A stretch of 64,000 nucleotides of DNA from Aurelia coerulea (lineage: Eukaryota; Cnidaria; Scyphozoa; Semaeostomeae; Ulmaridae), in the NCBI GenBank assembly GCA_039566865.1, contig CM076961.1:7153501-7217500 (forward strand), read 5' to 3'. Below, one piece after another: positions 34,601 to 38,070 of this stretch. The notes under the pieces are model-generated. The model was given only the letters and a program-made list of their open reading frames with translations, did no database searches and was not told the DNA's origin. The position numbers and the translations under genes were made by a program. The stretch's first letter is position 1. Every line of letters starts with the position of its first letter.

Positions 34601-36152
34601 TTCAAAACAAGGTCTCCTAAAAGTTGTCACGGGACCGTAGATTTCGACCCAACTATTACTGTGTTGCTTAAAGAGTATAGCTCAGAATAAAGTTTGTCAA
34701 GGTGTCACTTTATGACACTGTCACTTGAGAGCCCTAACATCAGGAACACAACATCTTATGATCTATAGATATCTTTGGATTAATGAAAGATGAAATCAAA
34801 AAGAACATTTTATGATAGATAGCTTTATAAATGTATGATATCTCATCGTTTAACTCAGGTGATTCACTTTAAAGGACAAGTGCGGGGTTTGGTATGATCG
34901 ACGATAAAATACAAGATGATACTGCTATGAATGATGTATGATACTTTTTACCACTATTTTTTGTCTTATCCCTGTGAAATTACATATTTAAATAAGCAAT
35001 TTGAGCGAAGTGACGTCATATCGCGGAAACGAAAACGAGGTTGTGTGATTGTTTTTCGCCTCTTTATCGTAGATAGCATCTTTATCGTGTTCTCGTGCCA
35101 TTTTCAATGCATGCGCACACGATAAAGAGTCTAGCAGCGATTAAGAGGCAAAAAACAATCACACAGCCTCGTTTTCGTTCCTGCGATATGACGTCACTTC
35201 GCTCAAATTGCTTATTTGAATACGTAATTTCAGAAGGAGAAGGCGAAAAATAGTGGAAAAAAGTATCATACATCATTCATAGCAGTATTATCTTGTATTT
35301 TATCGTCGATCATACCAAGCCCCGGACTTGTCCTTTAAGGCCTCTATATTACATGTGTCATACTTCTTTGAAATAAAACGACTATAATGGGCTAACTACA
35401 TTGTAGAAGGCTTACCTTTCAGAACCCAACTTTTGAATGTACCTTTTGCAGAGTCTGCAGGGTCTTTTGGGTCGTTTGTTCCCAATCTATCTAACAGTCC
35501 CAGTGACTGCAGCAGCTTAATGTGAATCAGGCTTTACAACCATTTTTGTTATGAAACGTCAAGTAGCAACTGATTGTTCACCCAAATGGATTTCTTCGAC
35601 GTAATGCATCACATTTTTTTACCTACAGAGACTGCAAACATACAAAACAGACTCATAAGCGTATTTGGTGGTCACGCAATAGCACCAAGAATTTTGCCAA
35701 TATCTTCTCAAGGAGGAAATTCCTCGAGCATCGCATTTAGCAGTCAACCAAATGCATCCAATGCTGCATCAAGAATGGGAGGGACTCCTACGATGTCTAT
35801 CCTTGGATCAACCTTTGCTCCTGTAGCAAGTGTATCTGCTGAGAATACACATGACTCTCGTCAAGGCAATTTACAAAGCCTGCTCTCCTTAGCTAGATCA
35901 GGACTCACACTGTCAGCATCGACTGGAAACTTGCAACAAGCCAGGCATGATATTACACAAGCAGCAAGTGTGCAAAGTGGTGAAATTTCTTCGGCAAACT
36001 TTGATAGTCGGCTTGGTACTAGCACAAGTAACTATTCTGGAAGTAACGCATCTCAAAACTCAGCAAGGACTTGTGAAGTTATCTGTATAGACTCAGATGA
36101 TAACGAGGAAGCGGCTGTGACTACTGTTGTACCAGAGAGTAATGCACTGTGA
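1452..36152 (+). CDS. RAD54L2: RAD54L2/ARIP4-like SNF2 helicase, 3' part (14 exons, spliced)
   Basis: This is the 3' portion of an SNF2-family DNA-dependent ATPase of the ARIP4/RAD54L2 type, a nuclear chromatin and repair factor. Exons: 1452-1620, 3998-4057, 4772-4939, 6585-6709, 7349-7476, 9414-9513, 10666-10761, 13297-13406, 13844-13920, 15069-15167, 16394-16475, 16813-16855, 20320-20552 and 35629-36152. All introns are GT..AG and the phases close to about 670 codons plus a TGA stop. Visible motifs are IV (GDKVLVFSQSL, about residue 167), DGST, V ([21 protein letters not shown], split over two exons) and VI (QAVCRVYRYGQ). The following segment [17 protein letters not shown] and the later PFKHESLL match ARIP4 better than ATRX or RAD54. 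The tail is rich in Ser, Asn and Gln and ends in an acidic SUMO-interaction-like motif. The Walker A and B lobe is upstream of the window. The host gene looks intact although its introns are full of transposons. The family call is from recalled homology. Confidence 0.88.
2035..2650. mobile_element. Palindromic TA-flanked MITE
   Basis: The ends are CCGGGTGACCCAGAAAAAG and its inverse at 2620-2650, flanked by TA (2033-2034 and 2651-2652). The two arms pair over almost the whole length around a short loop near 2340, for example CAACGAGGAGCG against CGCTCCTCGTTG. The open frame inside is a by-product of the palindrome. This is a Tc1/mariner-type non-autonomous element by its TA site. Confidence 0.85.
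2651..3195. other. Intron with a degenerate tRNA-like SINE piece
   Basis: About 2857-2930 reads like a decayed tRNA head (GCTTGCTCAGTGATTG, then GATTTGAATCGC) similar to the SINE at 10430-10566. The rest is plain intron with no feature I can support. Confidence 0.35.
3196..3800. mobile_element. Inverted-repeat MITE
   Basis: The left arm starts AAGGTGACTCTGCTTTCC (3198) and the right arm ends GGAAAGCAGAGTTACCTT (about 3798). Arms of about 110 bp also share AGAAACTTATCAATTGCTCT in inverted, slightly diverged form. The target duplication is not clear. Confidence 0.75.
3998..4057 (+). CDS. RAD54L2: RAD54L2-like exon b
   Basis: A 20-codon exon, [20 protein letters not shown], between CTTTTACAG and GTAAGA. 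The WNHPDILY block is conserved in ARIP4 and ATRX relatives. A palindromic MITE begins only 20 bp after the donor. Confidence 0.85.
4078..4390. mobile_element. Short TIR element with GCCCGGG tandem motifs
   Basis: The inverted ends are ATGTCTCGCTCAATTG and CAATT-GAACGAGACAT, with inner CCACCCCCC against GGGGGGTGG. The interior repeats AAATGCCCGGG...CCGGGCA blocks four times. A G13 run lies at about 4351-4363. It starts 20 bp beyond an exon donor. Confidence 0.8.
4772..4939 (+). CDS. RAD54L2: RAD54L2-like exon c
   Basis: 56 codons beginning [14 protein letters not shown] and ending at DW before GTAAGT. An internal GTAAGA at 4850 could act as an earlier, in-phase donor and would shorten the exon to 26 codons. 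This acidic, poorly conserved linker would tolerate alternative use. Confidence 0.75.
5174..5791. mobile_element. TA-MITE family A, diverged copy with LINE tail insert
   Basis: TA flanks at 5172-5173 and 5792-5793. Both subterminal regions match the better copies at 7691, 28898 and 58587: GAAATCCGTGTTTAAAATGCC on the left, and CTTTCAAACAGGGGTTG with TTTTCTGACTTTCCCCCTG on the right. Tandem TTTGATTTGATTTCATTTC at about 5587-5612 looks like the 3' tail of an inserted LINE fragment. Confidence 0.7.
5792..6584. other. Intron without recognisable features
   Basis: AT-rich intron sequence. I see no exon, repeat pair or RNA gene. Confidence 0.4.
6585..6709 (+). CDS. RAD54L2: RAD54L2-like exon d (motif IV)
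   Basis: Encodes [16 protein letters not shown]... followed by [21 protein letters not shown]. The serine of motif IV is split across the next intron (AG|T). The acceptor is TTTGCAG and the donor GTTAGC. Confidence 0.88.
6710..7348. other. Intron without recognisable features
   Basis: Nothing supportable beyond AT-rich intron sequence and the acceptor polypyrimidine tract before 7349. Confidence 0.4.
7349..7476 (+). CDS. RAD54L2: RAD54L2-like exon e
   Basis: Continues [22 protein letters not shown]... to NIDYF, with an arginine codon split C|GT into the next exon. This is the core of the second RecA lobe. The acceptor is TTCTTTTAG and the donor GTACGT. Confidence 0.88.
7533..8330. repeat. 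~100-bp tandem duplication, second copy split by a MITE
   Basis: Copy 1 is 7533-7628. Copy 2 is 7640-7690 plus 8285-8330. Both run CATTCAGTGATC, GAGGCTCCA, TAGCAT, TTTAGAGCTCTCGCTAGT. The MITE occupies the TA of copy 2, while copy 1 keeps the empty TA site. Confidence 0.85.
7691..8282. mobile_element. TA-MITE family A, best flanked copy
   Basis: 592 bp. Ends CCGGGTGAGCCAGAAAAA and TTTTTCTGACTCACCCGG, TA on both sides (7689-7690, 8283-8284). The subterminal zones carry CCCGCTTGGAAGGCC and CCTTTCAAACGGGC. There is no transposase, so it is non-autonomous and Tc1/mariner-like by its TA duplication. Confidence 0.88.
8331..9413. other. Intron with a hairpin and probable LINE 3' UTR
   Basis: A hairpin GTACCATTCGCAA...TTGCGAATGGTAC spans 8849-8908. 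It is followed to about 9010 by an A/C-rich stretch (AACAAAAGACTAAAACACC) that resembles the 19300-19440 region and may be an antisense LINE 3' UTR. Nothing else is visible. Confidence 0.4.
9414..9513 (+). CDS. RAD54L2: RAD54L2-like exon f (DGST to motif V)
   Basis: Encodes [18 protein letters not shown]... LFMLSTR. The arginine of motif V is split CG|T. The donor is GTTAGT. A palindromic repeat starts about 18 bp after it. Confidence 0.88.
9531..9945. mobile_element. Palindromic repeat next to exon f
   Basis: The left end is GGATGGAAAAAATAATTTAA and the right end inverts to GGAGGTGGAAAAAATAGC. Inner pairs such as TCTGGGACCA and TGGTCCCAGG support a TIR element. It begins about 18 bp after the donor at 9514. 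The superfamily is uncertain. Confidence 0.6.
9946..10240. mobile_element. TIR element with C-tract/ACAATGTTG core
   Basis: Ends AATCCTTGCCAAAAC and GTTTTGGCAAGGATT. Nested inside is a second inverted pair, a C tract plus AACAATGTTG (about 10047-10081) against CAACATTGTAAGGGGGAGG (about 10167). It is the same architecture as 38904-39166. Confidence 0.75.
10430..10566 (-). mobile_element. tRNA-derived SINE (antisense)
   Basis: Read on the minus strand it has an A-box-like GGCTCAGTGGTAG and a B-box-like GGTTCAAGTCG about 40 bp apart, then a non-tRNA body toward 10430. It cannot fold as a canonical tRNA because the acceptor pairing is missing. Confidence 0.6.
10666..10761 (+). CDS. RAD54L2: RAD54L2-like exon g (motifs V/VI)
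   Basis: Encodes [18 protein letters not shown] then [13 protein letters not shown], completing motif V and opening motif VI. The acceptor is TTATTAACAG and the donor GTAAAA. The Asp and Trp-Asn-Pro block is typical of SNF2 enzymes. Confidence 0.9.
10762..11560. other. Intron; C10 run and a hammerhead-like motif
   Basis: A poly-C tract lies at 11033-11042. At 11434-11460 the minus strand reads CTGACGA, then a GGGC/GCCC stem, then GATACG, which is close to a hammerhead core. No exon is visible. Confidence 0.4.
11590..12980 (+). mobile_element. LINE fragment (C-terminal region of RT ORF)
   Basis: 11600-12287 encodes the post-RT region of a [56 protein letters not shown] frameshift near 12255-12290 moves to the frame ending at 12569, which carries the terminal zinc-ribbon-like block ([16 protein letters not shown]). 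It is 5' truncated and not functional. The 3' UTR with TTTGTTTG repeats runs toward 12980. It lies in the intron between exons g and h. Confidence 0.85.
12625..12690. repeat. TTTGTTTG-type microsatellite
   Basis: Imperfect TTTG/TCTG repeats in the 3' part of the LINE fragment. Confidence 0.7.
13297..13406 (+). CDS. RAD54L2: RAD54L2-like exon h (motif VI)
   Basis: Encodes [20 protein letters not shown] then [17 protein letters not shown]. It holds the arginine-finger motif VI (QAVCRVYRYGQ across the junction). The acceptor is CTTTTCAG and the donor GTGAGC. Confidence 0.9.
13844..13920 (+). CDS. RAD54L2: RAD54L2-like exon i
   Basis: Encodes [20 protein letters not shown] then LLSNTW. The ELNPVENFT block is the signature that most separates ARIP4 from ATRX-like proteins. 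The donor is GTAAAG. Confidence 0.87.
13921..15068. other. Intron with a small antisense LINE end
   Basis: The minus strand at about 14500-14629 encodes [17 protein letters not shown] and [12 protein letters not shown], the last residues of a LINE ORF of the same type as 12300-12569. A short GATGATGATGAT run lies near 14190. Otherwise featureless. Confidence 0.5.
14500..14629 (-). pseudogene. LINE ORF2 C-terminal scrap
   Basis: The segment [20 protein letters not shown] parallels [19 protein letters not shown] of the LINE at 12.5 kb. It is a short, 5'-truncated remnant with no catalytic part. Confidence 0.6.
15069..15167 (+). CDS. RAD54L2: RAD54L2-like exon j
   Basis: 33 codons, [20 protein letters not shown] then [13 protein letters not shown], phase 0 on both sides. 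It fits the post-helicase extension of ARIP4. The donor GTTAGA is weak but precedes a palindromic repeat-filled intron that cannot be coding. Confidence 0.8.
15254..15784. mobile_element. Palindromic MITE
   Basis: The ends are CAACTGCTTTTGATTGACAT and, inverted, CAGTCGCTTTTGCTTGACAT. Arms of about 150 bp share GATTAGCAATTGCAGA and CACCTTGTG. An inner hairpin pairs GATTCAGAAGCCGAG (about 15478) with CTCGGCTTCTGAATC (about 15545). Confidence 0.8.
15785..16393. other. Intron with an ATC microsatellite
   Basis: (ATC)n at about 15930-15950. Nothing else is supportable before the acceptor at 16393. Confidence 0.4.
16394..16475 (+). CDS. RAD54L2: RAD54L2-like exon k
   Basis: Encodes [20 protein letters not shown] then EKKEARR. 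PF(K/E)HESLL and the lysine-rich TKxEKK run are ARIP4 landmarks. The acceptor is TCAACAG and the donor GTAAGA. Confidence 0.85.
16813..16855 (+). CDS. RAD54L2: RAD54L2-like exon l (microexon)
   Basis: A 43-bp exon encoding [14 protein letters not shown] plus a split arginine, matching the YEEDKR-type segment of ARIP4. The acceptor is CATCGCAG and the donor GTATGC. It is accepted because the phase and similarity fit on both sides. Confidence 0.75.
16856..17840. other. Intron; C/A-rich block of unknown origin
   Basis: About 17620-17840 and its continuation 18207-18345 are compositionally different from the rest of the intron (C and A rich). They may be part of an older, unrecognised element into which the 17841-18206 transposon jumped. 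No protein family is recognised in its frames. Confidence 0.4.
17841..18206. mobile_element. Mutator-like MITE with 9-bp TSD
   Basis: Ends TAGCCTGCGTGTAGACTC and GAGTCTGCACGCAGGCTA. The arms of about 70 bp extend to CTCTACTG and GAGTCTGCGCATC. The exact duplication TGAGGGCAG lies at 17832-17840 and 18207-18215. A 9-bp site plus long arms points to the Mutator superfamily. No transposase. Confidence 0.88.
18390..18806 (-). pseudogene. LINE RT N-terminal fragment
   Basis: The 139-codon minus-strand frame carries [20 protein letters not shown] and [20 protein letters not shown], the region just before RT motif 1 in CR1/L2/Jockey-group LINEs. It stops before the catalytic core. Dead fragment. 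Confidence 0.8.
18807..19451. other. Intron; possible LINE 3' UTR
   Basis: 19300-19440 resembles 8870-9010 (GGTACTTGCAATTTTAC type phrases and an A-rich tail). No coding part. The rest is unremarkable. Confidence 0.35.
19452..19588. mobile_element. Small inverted-repeat element
   Basis: TTCCACACCAAAC at about 19456 and GTTTGGTGTGGAA at about 19575 form a 13-bp perfect inverted pair around a 100-bp interior. Confidence 0.5.
19625..19876. mobile_element. Right end of a TACAGGGTGTCC-type mariner-like MITE
   Basis: The sequence ends TTGGACACCCTGTA. Its subterminal part is related to the right end of 38681-39287 (CGTGGTTGCTGCGAAGGAGC against TGTGGCTGCCGTGAAGGACC, both read inverted). The left end was not located. 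Confidence 0.5.
20018..20236. mobile_element. Small palindrome with AGACCCAGAAA ends
   Basis: AGACCCAGAAATAAGGCCAA on the left and, inverted, AGACCCAGAAAATAGGAAAA on the right. The arms pair again at CCACGTTCGATGCTGGTCCAC and GTGGACCAGAATCGAACG. About 220 bp. Confidence 0.75.
20260..20302. mobile_element. Solo right end of a TA-MITE at an exon acceptor
   Basis: TTTCTTTTTTGACTGACCCGG then TA (20303-20304). It matches the family A terminus CTGACTCACCCGG with small changes. No left partner is visible. The splice acceptor of exon m follows 17 bp later. Confidence 0.6.
20320..20552 (+). CDS. RAD54L2: RAD54L2-like exon m
   Basis: 78 codons, low complexity and rich in Pro, Asn, Ser and Gln: [20 protein letters not shown] through [13 protein letters not shown]. 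It lies in the disordered C-terminal region. Its acceptor sits 17 bp beyond a MITE end, and its donor GTAAGT lies 23 bp before a 9-bp target duplication. Confidence 0.8.
20585..21095. mobile_element. Palindromic element with 9-bp TSD
   Basis: Inverted arms start near AGGGCTCAAATC and end GATTTGAGCCCT. Exact TAGTTTGAG copies lie at 20576-20584 and 21096-21104, and TGACGTCA at about 20920. The family recurs in degraded form at about 940-1070. Mutator-like by TSD length. Confidence 0.8.
21130..21240. repeat. Pyrimidine-rich (CT/CTTT) simple repeat
   Basis: CTCTCTCTCT followed by CTTTCTTTC-type repeats. Confidence 0.7.
21545..21983. mobile_element. MITE with TAAGGCC..CGTTT ends
   Basis: Ends AAGGCCCCGTTTGCACGATA and, inverted, AAGGCCTCGTTTAGACGATA, with several internal repeats of ATCGGATTGGCCTT in both orientations. 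TAA borders both ends, but it is part of the inverted repeat, so the duplication is ambiguous (PIF/Harbinger-like or hAT-like). Confidence 0.7.
22349..22919 (+). pseudogene. LINE-B PHD finger plus endonuclease start
   Basis: Opens [16 protein letters not shown]. The Cys/His pattern CxxC...CNNC...HxxC...CEKC across about residues 9-63 is a PHD-type zinc finger. From about residue 138 the frame reads [20 protein letters not shown] and VIGVSEIWH, the start of an APE endonuclease domain. Coding is broken at the antisense LINE insertion at 22925. Confidence 0.85.
22926..24424 (-). mobile_element. LINE-A: younger 5'-truncated LINE inserted in LINE-B
   Basis: Inserted on the opposite strand with GTTATA at both ends (22920-22925 and 24425-24430). 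It holds only RT and C-terminal domains; the endonuclease was lost by 5' truncation. The left side is the 3' UTR, with an (AAC)n/poly-A tract (sense strand) at 23043-23075. Confidence 0.85.
23088..24422 (-). CDS. LINE-A reverse transcriptase (open, N-truncated)
   Basis: The reading frame is open from the truncation point ([16 protein letters not shown]) to the stop at 23088; the first ATG lies at 24335 (415 codons). RT blocks: [52 protein letters not shown] (catalytic Asp-Asp, with Val at the usual Tyr or Phe) and [13 protein letters not shown]-terminal region follows. It belongs to the CR1/L2-like metazoan LINEs and lacks its own endonuclease, so it is probably not mobile alone. The open frame suggests a recent insertion. 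Confidence 0.88.
   Translation of the reverse strand, partial: GERYLAENYRPISLLSCFEKIFERLVVKRMMTFIKKHKLLYELQFGFRENHSTVHALLEITDKIYSKLDQDNCALGVFLDLSKAFDTIDHEILLHKLHHYGFRGIVGNWFSSYLSKRKQYTGCNKTQSALETIETGVPQGSVLGPILFTIFVNDMANAMNDVKPRLVADDTNIFCFSNNINDLARVINSELAKLDEWFKANKLLINTSKTNHCLFKPNRKKTIDNDFAIEVGSKLKEVNSLKYLGLQIDCNLNWNDHIDILASSLVKYCSMFAKLRHLVPAECLKALFLSLVQSKISYALEVYGVAKEFHLKRLQVLQNRMLKILQFKDYRYSTNILHKSYGILKVKDLYEAKILNFMHKVNHNPEKLPAAFHSYFETNEGKHKYETRQRKDYKLCRTRKHWGDQTLKNKGARLWNNLPDKIKHINNVKSFSNEIKNLRLLQYQ
24440..25366 (+). pseudogene. LINE-B endonuclease and linker remnant
   Basis: Frames between 24445 and 25366 carry [35 protein letters not shown], a stretch reading [13 protein letters not shown] with IDNIYTK, and SDHFPQL. 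These are the landmarks of an APE endonuclease C-terminal half. Stops at about 24669 and 25035 and shifts break it. The [17 protein letters not shown] linker follows. Confidence 0.82.
25448..26752 (+). pseudogene. LINE-B reverse transcriptase remnant
   Basis: The pre-RT block ([20 protein letters not shown]) stops at 25676. A gap of an expected ~80-90 codons is replaced by a GAGTTTGAGTT repeat. It then resumes [16 protein letters not shown] and SITCGVPQG, a frameshift at about 26000, [15 protein letters not shown], and the thumb and C-terminal parts to [13 protein letters not shown], where the TA-MITE sits. Not functional. Confidence 0.85.
26756..27637. mobile_element. Long-TIR TA-MITE inserted in LINE-B
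   Basis: 882 bp. Ends CCGGGTGCGCCAAAATAAAC and its inverse, TA on both sides (26754-26755, 27638-27639). The arms match for roughly 300 bp with a few percent divergence, around a 280-bp centre. There is no transposase. Removing it with one TA restores the LINE-B reading frame. Confidence 0.9.
27640..28142 (+). pseudogene. LINE-B C-terminus and 3' UTR
   Basis: Continues with [20 protein letters not shown], a typical last block of CR1/L2 LINE ORFs, ending NKVNR at a TGA (27795-27797). The UTR then runs to a (GAAACT)n tail at 28118-28140. Confidence 0.82.
28195..28355 (+). repeat. Dispersed repeat, copy 2
   Basis: Second copy of the 266-440 repeat, directly after the tail of LINE-B. It shares GCTGCGGTGAAGCTCGTGG-type phrases and AACATCACTGAAAA. 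Confidence 0.6.
28356..28897. other. Intron without recognisable features
   Basis: AT-rich. No repeats or frames worth naming. Confidence 0.4.
28898..29486. mobile_element. TA-MITE family A, copy with decayed right flank
   Basis: Left TA (28896-28897) then CCGGGGGGTTAGAAAGCAAT. Subterminal zones match 7691-8282 (CCTTTGAAAGGTCA on the left; TTTCAACCAGGGATTTTTTA then CACTCGG on the right). An inner pair TCCTCTTGGGAGGATGAAAT and ATCCTCCCAAAGGG is also shared with 5174-5791. Confidence 0.75.
29487..30220. other. Intron without recognisable features
   Basis: No exon, RNA gene or repeat pair is supportable. Confidence 0.4.
30226..30300 (+). mobile_element. tRNA-like SINE head
   Basis: GGGGATGGGTCAATGGTTGC (A-box-like) and CACGTTCGAGTCCCA (B-box-like) 35 bp apart. 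No cloverleaf closure. Interpreted as a SINE fragment rather than a tRNA gene. Confidence 0.5.
30463..30674. mobile_element. Partial mariner-like MITE end
   Basis: TACCAGGTGTCCCAAAAAG at 30463 is a CAGGGTGTCCCA-type terminus. No matching right end is seen before the next element starts at 30678. Confidence 0.4.
31947..32200 (+). mobile_element. tRNA-Ser-like SINE
   Basis: The head GTGGCCGAGTGGTTAAGGC (A box) and GAGGTTCGAATCCC (B box) resembles tRNA-Ser. A body of about 170 bp follows with GGTTGATGGTAAAACATCC and GCAGGCTAGCCACGTTGAAT, and the tail is (CCTA)n at 32181-32200. It is inserted in the interior of the long-TIR element. Confidence 0.85.
32219..33380 (+). pseudogene. Decayed transposon ORF (DTD / FTGxD type)
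   Basis: Three blocks on the + strand read like a protein family I know as very abundant in cnidarian genomes near transposons. 32219-32398 ends in [20 protein letters not shown]. 33039-33266 has [24 protein letters not shown] text with SEDMDLG in place of a DTD motif. 33290-33380 reads [17 protein letters not shown], then stops. In-frame stops and missing segments make it dead. The assignment is by pattern recall only. Confidence 0.5.
33694..33877. mobile_element. Palindromic MITE with ATAGACCTTTTAGCT ends, copy 1
   Basis: Ends ATAGACCTTTTATAGCTG and, inverted, ATAGACCTTTAGCTATTC. The interior is the reverse orientation of the copy at 49079-49251 (shared TTATACATTTTTATACG, GTGCACATTCGAAAATTC). 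It abuts the right arm of the long-TIR element. Confidence 0.8.
34656..34872. other. Short intron stretch
   Basis: Nothing recognisable between two transposons. Confidence 0.4.
34873..35334. mobile_element. TTAA-flanked palindromic MITE
   Basis: Ends AGGACAAGTGCGGGGTTTGG and, inverted, AGGACAAGTCCGGGGCTTGG. TTAA at 34869-34872 and 35335-35338. The arms of about 220 bp pair nearly throughout and each has a TGACGTCA. The TTAA duplication is characteristic of piggyBac-type insertion. Confidence 0.85.
35335..35628. other. End of the last intron
   Basis: Plain intron leading to the polypyrimidine tract of the terminal exon. Confidence 0.5.
35629..36152 (+). CDS. RAD54L2: RAD54L2-like terminal exon n
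   Basis: 174 codons including TGA. It starts [17 protein letters not shown] and continues as a Ser, Asn and Gln-rich disordered tail. Near the end it has [12 protein letters not shown], a hydrophobic core followed by acid residues. The acceptor is TTTTTTACCTACAG. It follows a 15.1-kb intron. Confidence 0.85.
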
Positions 36153-36220
36153 TATGTACAGGCAGCCTTTCCATTATATTACTGCCAGGTCACTACTTGC
36201 TACTTGTTTTACTATATTAT

Positions 36221-36226
36221 AATAAA
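36221..36226 (+). terminator. Poly(A) signal of the helicase gene
   Basis: A canonical AATAAA lies 69 bp downstream of the TGA stop in an AT-rich stretch. A palindromic MITE begins 14 bp later, so the cleavage site must lie in or beside that repeat. Confidence 0.6.
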
Positions 36227-36239
36227 TACATTATTTACG

Positions 36240-36380
36240 TACCAAAAAATAGCTGAGATGTTCAAAAAATGACGTTTCGAGCATATACTCGTTATCAAGT
36301 CGACTCATGGCAAAACATAACTTAATAACGATTATACGCTCGAAACGTTGTGTTTTTGAATATCTCGGCTATTTTTGGTA
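36240..36380. mobile_element. 141-bp palindromic MITE beside the poly(A) signal
   Basis: TACCAAAAAATAGCTGAGAT and, inverted, TACCAAAAATAGCCGAGATA. Both arms contain a small hairpin plus GAAACG (CGAAACGT), a motif shared with 37053-37086. Confidence 0.85.
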
Positions 36381-36808
36381 TTTAAATCATTTATTTGTTA
36401 TAATATCGTTTGATTGCTATAGTACCAGTGAATGGATTCGGTCAATGGAAGTCAGAAATCCACAACTCAATACACATAGCGTATATGCATATTAGTGGGA
36501 CCTAGAGCTACATATTAAACAGACACAGATACAAATATGTTTTCCGCTACAGGTACACGCAATCATTTTAAGGAAATTAGGTATGGCTGCTCATTGGCCA
36601 GGTAGGCATTGTTTTAGAATAGATATATCTCCATTCTTTGCTCCTCCCTTCCAGAAAGTGTAATAATGGCTCTTTTTCAAAATAATGTACACAATACACA
36701 TCACCATATTTCCCTTGAGCTCTATCGTGCAAGACGTTTTTAAGACATTGTTTTAAGAAATTATTATGATTCATTATTGTTAGATATTTACTTTTGTAGT
36801 TGGAATAG
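36381..36808. other. Intergenic, no features
   Basis: No gene or repeat recognised. Confidence 0.4.
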
Positions 36809-36819
36809 ATTAGTACCTT

Positions 36820-38070
36820 AGAAATTGACGTGCTGGCAGGGCACCGTCGTTTCACCCAAAATTGAAGAACACGAATTGCGATGATGATCATATTCATATT
36901 TGAGTCTCTCCAAATCAATTTCAGGTTGACAAATGCAGAAAAAGAGGCAAATTCAATATATCGACATTTCCATCAAACATTTTAACATTCCAGTGGACGA
37001 ATCCAGTTTTATAAATTAATTTAAGACTAAGCCATGTTTTTTTGTAAAGATTGACGTTTCGAAGCAGTACTGTGCTTCATCTTCAGAATACAAAATATCG
37101 AAAGCACAAGGCTATATTTATATCTTTTAGGAGACAAACAACGAACTAAAAATGCATGATTACAATTCCTACGTGAAAAGTAACTAAAGGGGTAGGCCCA
37201 AAGGACAATACCTCAAAACAAAACTAAGGGAATGGAGGACTGCTGGGAATTAAGTGTAGGACGATCGATGATAAGTTGATGGAAAGAAATTGGAACTGTG
37301 GTTAAGTTATTCGTTAACGTATCCGCTGGTTATTATTACGAAAAAGAGTGACTTAATTCCGATTACTGGGACTCTGCTGCGGGTGACGGTAGGCCCATCA
37401 GCTTTCTTGGCAGCAAATAGCTTTAATTCGTCAAGGATTTTCGAACATCACGCAAACAAATATTTCCTGTTATTCCTGGGCATGATTCACGTAACATGTG
37501 AAATTTTGAAAGCTATATCTTATTTGTAGCGTTCCTGAAGAATTCTTGAACATAGGCCAAGTTTTGAAGGAATGAAATTCGATGTAACGCCGATCCCTGG
37601 TGAGATTTTAATCAAATGCAGAAAAACAAATGTGGAGTGGGGCCTCTCGAATCGATTCGTGGTAAAACCAGATCTGTATCTTTATTAGTCGAATATCCAT
37701 TTTTATTTTCGTGAAGGTACTCGAAAAGTTTTCTCGAAAGCCTTATTTTCAGTCATGTGATCGGAATACGGCGATATCATTGGCTTATAAGCGTGAAATT
37801 GGAAGATTTGCGGGTTTCTCTGTGCCCGATTGAAAGATTTGACTCGTATGCTCAACAGTACTGCTTCGAAACGTCAATTTTTACCAACAAAAAACATGTC
37901 TTAGTCTTGAATTAATTTATAAAACTGGATTTGTCTTCTGGACTTTAATTTTTTTATGGAAATGTCGATATCTTGAATTGGTCTCTTTTTCTGGTTTTTT
38001 AACCTGGATTTGATTTGGAGAGACTCGAATATGAATATGATCATCGTCACAATTCTTGTTCTTCGATTAA
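36820..38070. mobile_element. ~1.25-kb long-TIR element
   Basis: Inverted arms of about 220 bp: left about 36862-37080, right about 37856-38066 (shared GATGATCATATTCATATT, TTAATTTAAGACTAAG-like and TTGACGTTTCGAAGCAGTACT). ATTAGTACCTT occurs directly at 36809-36819 and 38071-38081 and may be the duplication, although the left arm then has about 40 extra bases. Confidence 0.7.

Larger units (their letters stand above)
30678..34655. mobile_element. 4-kb element with ~780-bp terminal inverted repeats
   Basis: The left arm 30678-31460 and right arm 33878-34655 are nearly identical inverted copies (for instance the same 60-69-codon frames are readable in both). The ends are TAGTTGGGTCGAAATC, flanked by TTA on both sides (weak 3-bp evidence). 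The 2.4-kb interior holds a SINE, a small MITE next to the right arm, and decayed coding for a transposon-type protein. Each arm carries TGACGTCA sites. Superfamily unassigned. Confidence 0.8.
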
